NCBI RefSeq assembly: GCF_003864415.1
Contig: NZ_BFFP01000011.1
Coordinates: 1-58,218, forward strand
Source: Ligilactobacillus salitolerans
Lineage (GTDB): Bacteria > Bacillota > Bacilli > Lactobacillales > Lactobacillaceae
DNA length: 58,218 nt
Direction: 5' to 3'
Below the pieces are notes generated by a model, which was not told where the DNA came from, ran no database searches, and saw only the letters and a list, made by a program, of their open reading frames with translations. Below are positions 53,836-58,218 of the stretch, piece after piece; the stretch's first letter is position 1, and each line of letters opens with the position of its first letter. The position numbers were made by a program, and so were the translations under genes.

Positions 53836-54837
53836 ATGCGGGAAAAAGCCGCTGAATTACAGTACCTAGATACGTTAAGGAATAGAGCGAAAATAACTGT
53901 GGAAGAACAGGCTAGTCTCACTGCTGCCTTGCAGGGATTTCGGGGTGAGTCAACGCTCGATCGGTATTGCCGGCAGGCTCTGGGCAAACGAGCGCAGGTT
54001 AGCGATGACCTTTACTTGTCATACCAGCAGCAGGTTTGTCAGCTTGATAAACTTGTCGGTGTGGGGCGGACATTGTATCTGATCGAGATCAAAAATTACC
54101 GGGGTTCTTATAGCTATGAGGATGGATTCTGGTATTGCAACGGCAAGGTATTGACACATAATATTTTTGAGCAGCTTAATCGAGCTGCCGGGATGCTGGC
54201 TCGGATCTTGAGTGATGAACATATGCCGCTGACCCTGAAAAGGGTGCTGGTATTCATTGACCCGCGAGCCAAAATAGAGATCGCCCAGGTTCCGGCAGGG
54301 ATCATGGTCAAAACCCTAGGGGAAACGGTGGAATGGTTTGAGCAGCTCAAGTATGAGTGCACTTTGCCAGAAAATGACATTACATACCCATGGCAAGAAG
54401 TCTTGGCGCGCTACCAAGTCCCGCCGTACAGGGCACCGACAGATTTCAGTTCCGAGAGTGAGCGTTTGTTGAAAACGGGGATCCGTTGTCCAGGTTGCGG
54501 CGGTTTTGACTGGGAGCAAAGAAGATATGCATTGCGCTGTCGGCGTTGTTCTCTGGTTGAACCTAAGGAGCAGGCATTTGTCAGAACGATCTGCGATTAT
54601 GGGGTGCTCCATTTCAAGAGTGATCTGCATCGTGGGGAACTGGCGCGATTTTTTGGGCCGGGGTATAGCGAAAATTATCTGAAGCGAATCCTGCGCTTGC
54701 ATTTTCAACCCAAAGGGGTGGGCCACTCTAGTAACTTTTGCTACGAGAATAAAGGGGTAGAATTTCAGTATTGGTTCAGTGATAAGAGAGAATATTTTCA
54801 TGGGTTGCAACGAAGAATTCATTGGGGAAAAGGTTGA
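53836..54837 (+). CDS. NERD-domain protein with C-terminal zinc ribbon
   Basis: A 333-aa protein. The N-terminal nuclease-related domain (NERD, PF08378) covers about residues 30-150, with LIEIKNYRGSYS as the E-x-K core. A zinc ribbon CPGC-x14-CRRC lies near residues 220-240, followed by a helical C-terminus. NERD proteins are thought to act on DNA, but the role is unproven. The ribosome site GAGGTGA is buried in the preceding terminator. It is the only gene here that hints at DNA processing and stands next to the largest arm-matched repeat array, which may be coincidence. Confidence 0.85.
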   Translation: MREKAAELQYLDTLRNRAKITVEEQASLTAALQGFRGESTLDRYCRQALGKRAQVSDDLYLSYQQQVCQLDKLVGVGRTLYLIEIKNYRGSYSYEDGFWYCNGKVLTHNIFEQLNRAAGMLARILSDEHMPLTLKRVLVFIDPRAKIEIAQVPAGIMVKTLGETVEWFEQLKYECTLPENDITYPWQEVLARYQVPPYRAPTDFSSESERLLKTGIRCPGCGGFDWEQRRYALRCRRCSLVEPKEQAFVRTICDYGVLHFKSDLHRGELARFFGPGYSENYLKRILRLHFQPKGVGHSSNFCYENKGVEFQYWFSDKREYFHGLQRRIHWGKG

Positions 54838-54853
54838 TTAAGCTTGAATGATG

Positions 54854-55142
54854 GATGTGGATACAAGTCGGGCAGAGTAGTATCCAGGAATCAGAGCCGT
54901 GGATACAAGTCGGGCAGAGTAGTATCCAGGAACCAGAACCGTGGATACAAGTCGGGCAGAGTAGTATCCAGGAATCAGAGTCGTGGATACAAGTCGGCCA
55001 GAGTAGTATCCAGGAACCAGAGCCGTGGATACAAGTCAGGCAGAGTAGTATCCAGGAACCAGAACCGTGGATACAAGTCAGGCAGAGTAGTATCCAGGAA
55101 ACAGAGTCGTGGGTACAAGTCAGGCAAAGTAGTATCCACATC
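54854..55142. repeat. Array R6: seven 42-bp units with inverted ends
   Basis: GTGGATAC (last copy GTGGGTAC) recurs every 42 bp from 54857 to 55109. The arms are GTGGATAC and GTATCCA and the linker is AAGTCRGGCARAGTA. The whole array begins GATGTGGATAC (54854-54864) and ends GTATCCACATC (55132-55142), a perfect 11-bp inverted repeat. One linker reads GGCC in place of GGGC. Confidence 0.93.
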
Positions 55143-55149
55143 AACGATC

Positions 55150-55337
55150 AAGGAGTTGTGTCCTTATAATTGTGTAAAAAGAAAGATCATATCATTCTCA
55201 TGATACAATGTAGTTTCTAAGACAAACATTGAACAGGAGAAAATGATATGATCCAACTTAATATTAGCTTAGATTTCGACGAATTAACAGAGGCAATTTC
55301 CAAAAGTTCTGCATTTTCAATGATTCTTTTGTGCTGA
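55150..55337 (+). mobile_element. Probable remnant of an IS256-family element
   Basis: A left-end-like sequence TTGTGTCCTTATAATTGTGT (about 55155-55174) precedes ATG 55248, which opens a 29-codon frame MIQLNISLDFDELTEAISKS and then stops. The start resembles N-termini of lactobacillar Mutator/IS256 transposases. The rest of the transposase is absent. Identification is by eye and moderate. Confidence 0.5.
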
Positions 55338-55363
55338 TTTTTCAGTCTAGGATATTCCAAAAA

Positions 55364-55412
55364 GTAAAGCAGCTGTGATGCTAGTTAAATCCAACATCAC
55401 AGCTGCTTTTTA
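55364..55412. terminator. Bidirectional terminator next to yueI
   Basis: AAAGCAGCTGTGATG and CATCACAGCTGCTTT form a 15-bp perfect stem with T-runs on both strands. Confidence 0.88.
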
Positions 55413-55802
55413 TTGTGGAAATCTTCTGGCGACGTCAACTTCATCCAGATGCAAGGCTGTACTTTCCGTACAAACAACGGCAGCCAGTGCTTCGCTTCCG
55501 TCCGGCGCTGTTTTACCTGCTAAGATCTTCGAGTGGTTAGAAACCTGCGCTGAAAGGTCAGTTAAATTATTAAAGGCCGTCTCAGAAGCGTTTCCGTTGA
55601 TCAACAGGTGGTATTCTGGATGGTCATCCAGTTCCTTATGCAAAACATCAATGAACTGCGGCTGCTGCGCTTCCCCTTGGTCAAGCGTTAATGCAACGCG
55701 TTCTCGAAAGGTGCCCAGATACTTGTGCTGCTCGTCAGGATTGATTTTTGGCGTACCGTGCATACTTTGCGTCATGCGTTCGTTGATATTATCTTCGGAC
55801 AT
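55410..55802 (-). CDS. YueI family protein (DUF1694)
   Basis: A 130-aa soluble protein with the DUF1694 (PF07997) pattern: YLGTFRERVALTLDQGEA, HPEYHLLINGN and DLSAQVSNHSKILAGK near the middle, then AVVCTESTALH. The function is unknown and it is conserved in Firmicutes. I chose ATG 55802 with GGGGG in front; the frame extends 15 codons upstream. It is divergent from the 105-aa gene. Confidence 0.85.
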   Translation of the reverse strand: MSEDNINERMTQSMHGTPKINPDEQHKYLGTFRERVALTLDQGEAQQPQFIDVLHKELDDHPEYHLLINGNASETAFNNLTDLSAQVSNHSKILAGKTAPDGSEALAAVVCTESTALHLDEVDVARRFPQ

Positions 55803-55920
55803 TTTTTTTCCCCCATTTTTCTTACCTTTACAAATCCACCATAACACAACTTGCAGATAATAGAAATTTCCACTTGCAAATCAAACGTATGTTCGTATAA
55901 TTAAAAGTGAGGTGGTGCAA

Positions 55921-56238
55921 GTGATTTCAGTAAAACAGCAAGTTGATGTGATGGAGGAACGGATCGAGCATTATTTTCAGCCGCATGTTCGGGCGCGTTA
56001 TCAGATCCAGATCGTGAATAACACGTTTGATCGGACCTTTAACTTCTTTTTTCTCTACAAAAGAGGGGAGGAGAATACACACTCGATCCCGATCAAAGTG
56101 GTGCGCGAATATGATTGGGTGTATTTTGAACAGATCGTCCGTGAACTCCAGCATCGTGTTAACTTCACACTCCGGTTTACCGGCTTTAAAGACCAGATCT
56201 GGCAGTCAAATGGTGAGCGGATCCCGCGGTATTTATAA
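55921..56238 (+). CDS. Hypothetical protein, 105 aa
   Basis: A soluble protein with many aromatic and basic residues (FDRTFNFFFLYKRGEENTH, VREYDWVYFEQIVREL). I recognise no family. The start is GTG 55921 with AGGTGG 5 bases before it, and a GTG at 55912 is possible. A tiny membrane peptide gene follows 18 bp later, so the two may be one transcript. Confidence 0.65.
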   Translation: MISVKQQVDVMEERIEHYFQPHVRARYQIQIVNNTFDRTFNFFFLYKRGEENTHSIPIKVVREYDWVYFEQIVRELQHRVNFTLRFTGFKDQIWQSNGERIPRYL

Positions 56239-56256
56239 TGAGGAAGGTGGGAGCAG

Positions 56257-56343
56257 ATGACTTTTTCGATCAGTATTACGTTTCAAGTGGGGCTCTTTGT
56301 GCTCTTATGCATTGCAATTTACAATTGGACTAAGAGGAAATGA
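56257..56343 (+). CDS. Small single-pass membrane peptide, 28 aa
   Basis: The ORF MTFSISITFQVGLFVLLCIA ends NWTKRK: one membrane helix and a basic tail, similar in layout to the 27-aa peptide at 35841. GAGGAAGG lies before the ATG. It resembles the short putative holin-like toxins of lactobacilli in size and layout, but sequence identity is not established. Confidence 0.55.
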   Translation: MTFSISITFQVGLFVLLCIAIYNWTKRK

Positions 56344-56450
56344 ACTTAAAAAGCCTGATTTTATGAGCAATAAAATGGTTTCATGAACGAAAATTAGCTA
56401 CAATAATGGTGTTGGCAACAGCAAATCAAATTAAAGGATGTGTTTAAGCG

Positions 56451-56657
56451 ATGAGCGATTTTGAAGACAAGTTGAATCAGGCTAAAAGTAAGGGCAAGGA
56501 AGCTTTAGGTAAGGTTACTGGGGACAAAAAACAAGAAGCTGAAGGCAAGGCTGAAAATCAAGCCGATAAGGTCAAAGATAAAGCTGATGACGTTAAAGAT
56601 GCTGCCAAAGGCGCCGCTGAAGGTCTCAAGAAGAGCTTCGGCAAAGATGATGAGTAA
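56451..56657 (+). CDS. CsbD-like stress protein
   Basis: A 68-aa very hydrophilic protein, rich in Lys, Asp, Glu and Ala, with the CsbD pattern NQAKSKGKEALGKVTGDKKQ. Members are abundant stress proteins of unknown mechanism. AAAGGATG precedes the ATG and TACAAT near 56399-56404 may be the -10. A clear terminator follows. Confidence 0.9.
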   Translation: MSDFEDKLNQAKSKGKEALGKVTGDKKQEAEGKAENQADKVKDKADDVKDAAKGAAEGLKKSFGKDDE

Positions 56658-56672
56658 ACAAGTAAACACACT

Positions 56673-56709
56673 AAAAAGAAGGCCTGCCATTTAAGGGGCC
56701 TTCTTTTTG
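56673..56709. terminator. Bidirectional terminator between csbD-like gene and hom
   Basis: AAAAAGAAGGCC and GGCCTTCTTTTT form a perfect 12-bp stem around TGCCATTTAAGG. Confidence 0.9.
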
Positions 56710-56721
56710 TGGCTAAAAAAC

Positions 56722-57999
56722 TTATTCTAAAACGGGGTAAGCTGCTGTCAGCGTGAGCTTACTTGATTTGGCAAACGCAGCCTTGAGTTGAGCCAACCGT
56801 GAAGCTGAGATCGGCTGGGTTTTGTAGCCCAATTCGGTTTGCGGCTGCGCGCTGGGTGCAAGCTGGGCGGCAAGATTCAACCCGTTTTGTGATAGCAGCT
56901 GGGTTATTGATGGTTCCGTCAGGCCGTCATCTGTGGCGGACAGCGCGAGAAAATATTTGCTGGTCCGTTCGGCTGGATCGGTCAGCTCAGCGGCACGGCT
57001 GAAAGTATTAAACTTGGCGCCAGTCGTGTGCAGCCTCAGATCTTTGACCGTCGCGATCACATCGCTCAAAATACTGTTGGCGGTCGGCAGTTCGCCTGCC
57101 CCAGCTCCGTAAAACATCACTTCTCCCACTGAGGAGCCGGTCACCAAGACGGCATTATTTTCATTTTTGATCGCGGCGAGCGGGTAGCCTTTGCGGACAA
57201 ACATCGGCTCGACTGAAATCGAAAGCTTGTCGCCATTCGGCTGCGCTTGCCCGATCAGTTTGACCGAATAGCCCCATTTTTGAGCGCGGGTAATATCATC
57301 TTTGGTGATTTGTGTGATCCCAGCGACGGCAATTTTTTCTAAGGGGACGGTCACTCCAAATGCAAACTGGGTCAGGATCGCCATTTTGTAAGCCGCATCC
57401 TTTCCGCTGACGTCGTTAGTAGGGTTCGTTTCCGCTAACCCCAAAGCTTGAGCATCCTCCAGTGCCTGCTGATAGGTCAGGCCGTTTTCAGACATCTGGG
57501 TCAAAATATAGTTGCTGGTCCCGTTGACGATCCCGGCGACTGAGACGATCTGGTCGGCGGTAAAAGAGTTTGCAACCGTGCGCAAAATCGGGATCCCGCC
57601 GGCAACGCTTGCTTCATACAAAAGGTTAACGCCGTTTTGCTGCGCGCATTCGATCAATTCGGTCCCCTTGGTGGCCAGCAGGTCTTTGTTGGCGGTGATC
57701 ACATTTTTGCCGCTGTTCAGCAAGGCTGTGATGTAGGTCCGGGCGGGTTCGATCGTGCCCATGACTTCGATGGCGATCTGGATCTCCTGGTCGTTGATCA
57801 ATTCGTCGATTTGGTCGGTCAAATGAATCCCGGTGAGGTCGACTTTTCTTTCTTTATCCAAATTAGCGACAACGATCGTTTTGATTTCCAAACGACAGCC
57901 GCTCGTTTCTAGAACTTTTTGCTGGTTTCTTTGCAAGATCCGCACGACGCCAGTGCCGACAGTGCCTAAACCAACGATGCCCAGCTTAATAGTTTTCAT
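56722..57999 (-). CDS. hom: Homoserine dehydrogenase
   Basis: A 425-aa enzyme that reduces aspartate semialdehyde to homoserine with NAD(P)H. The nucleotide motif GIVGLGTVGTGV is at residues 6-17. TANKDLLA, GGIPILR, VNGTSNYIL and the catalytic region DVSGKDAAYKMAIL follow. The C-terminal ACT-like part seems to be present, giving normal length. I chose ATG 57999 (a TTG lies one codon before); the ribosome site is weak (GGGAAA). No thrB or thrC gene is visible in the window. Confidence 0.92.
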   Translation of the reverse strand: MKTIKLGIVGLGTVGTGVVRILQRNQQKVLETSGCRLEIKTIVVANLDKERKVDLTGIHLTDQIDELINDQEIQIAIEVMGTIEPARTYITALLNSGKNVITANKDLLATKGTELIECAQQNGVNLLYEASVAGGIPILRTVANSFTADQIVSVAGIVNGTSNYILTQMSENGLTYQQALEDAQALGLAETNPTNDVSGKDAAYKMAILTQFAFGVTVPLEKIAVAGITQITKDDITRAQKWGYSVKLIGQAQPNGDKLSISVEPMFVRKGYPLAAIKNENNAVLVTGSSVGEVMFYGAGAGELPTANSILSDVIATVKDLRLHTTGAKFNTFSRAAELTDPAERTSKYFLALSATDDGLTEPSITQLLSQNGLNLAAQLAPSAQPQTELGYKTQPISASRLAQLKAAFAKSSKLTLTAAYPVLE

Positions 58000-58023
58000 C
58001 AATAATTTCCCGCTTTCTTTGCT

Positions 58024-58218
58024 TTAGTCGCCAATTTTTGAAATGAGTTTGTGCTGCTGATAGAATTTGTGGGAAACTTCCGCGAAACCAAATTCCCCGC
58101 TCTCACCAAATAATTCACCGTATCGCGCTAATTCATGCGCGGATTTGCCGGCCAAACGAGCCTTGATCTTATGATCGTCGAAGTGTTCGTTGCACGGCAG
58201 CAGCAAAATGTTTTTGAT
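58024..58218 (-). CDS. C-terminal end of an unidentified protein, cut by the window edge
   Basis: The frame is open from the window edge and gives 64 residues (INILLLPCNEHFDDH-like start, then LAGKSAHELARYGELFG and the end KLISKIGD). The upstream part is missing. I do not recognise the family. It lies 24 bp upstream of hom on the same strand, so it may belong to the same operon. Confidence 0.45.
   Translation of the reverse strand: MKNILLLPCNEHFDDHKIKARLAGKSAHELARYGELFGESGEFGFAEVSHKFYQQHKLISKIGD

Noticed and set aside
54854-55142. CRISPR array
   Set aside because: The 42-bp units follow each other without unique spacers, and the part between arms is nearly the same in all units. No cas gene is visible.

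Overview
The window looks like a chromosomal segment of a lactic acid bacterium of the family Lactobacillaceae. The grounds are the heterodimeric beta-galactosidase LacLM, a LacS-type permease with a C-terminal EIIA domain, a pyruvate oxidase, an 811-residue PepX, a D-aspartate ligase and aspartate racemase pair (Lys-D-Asp peptidoglycan), strong AGGAGG ribosome sites and a T-box leader. I cannot name the species. I saw no rRNA, tRNA, prophage or CRISPR array.

Layout. 1-3110: a TrpXYZ-like ABC importer on the minus strand behind a structured, attenuated leader. 3260-4720: an aldo/keto reductase and a small orphan protein. 4720-11290: a lactose/galactoside unit, with an AraC regulator divergent from lacL-lacM-lacS-acetyltransferase. 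11350-13850: a hydrolase, a DUF1648/SdpI membrane protein and a UspA. 14240-17765: murE-aslA-racD, which add L-Lys to the stem peptide, make D-Asp and ligate it. 18450-20540: a class B PBP. 20750-25020: a pyridoxine-type kinase, an MGL-like PLP enzyme and a T-box-controlled methionine-synthase-like gene. 25070-28980: a flavin disulfide reductase, a deoxynucleoside kinase, a CPBP protease and a UspA. 29240-30700: a fused binding-protein/permease for amino acids. 31170-35760: pyruvate oxidase, which produces H2O2, close to glutathione peroxidase, thioredoxin and MsrA. 36000-43230: an Eis-like acetyltransferase, a lone cellobiose-type EIIC, PepX and an NAD(P)-binding protein. 43400-45760: an NrtR-like regulator and pncB. 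46150-54840: HAD hydrolase, SstT, orphan genes, an Rgg-type regulator broken by a stop codon, a YdcF-like protein, a Na+/H+ antiporter and a NERD protein. 54850-58218: a repeat array, an IS remnant, YueI, CsbD, homoserine dehydrogenase and a truncated ORF at the edge.

The most unusual content is intergenic. Six loci carry tandem or near-tandem units of about 42 bp (17.9, 23.2, 34.0, 42.3, 45.9 and 54.9 kb). Each unit holds an inverted repeat. The arm sequence differs between loci, but both arms change together and the pairing is kept; five of the six loci also share a linker. A second family of roughly 100-125 bp hairpin modules ends in CTCGACTAAAA and lies beside three of these arrays (29.0, 33.8, 41.9 and 46.0 kb). 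At three genes these modules abut the ribosome binding site. I regard this two-part repeat system as the best candidate for something undescribed. Other points of interest are a non-T-box leader on the Trp-type importer, a terminator whose 3' arm is the ribosome site of the next gene, an attenuator before the antiporter, and a nonsense-interrupted Rgg regulator.
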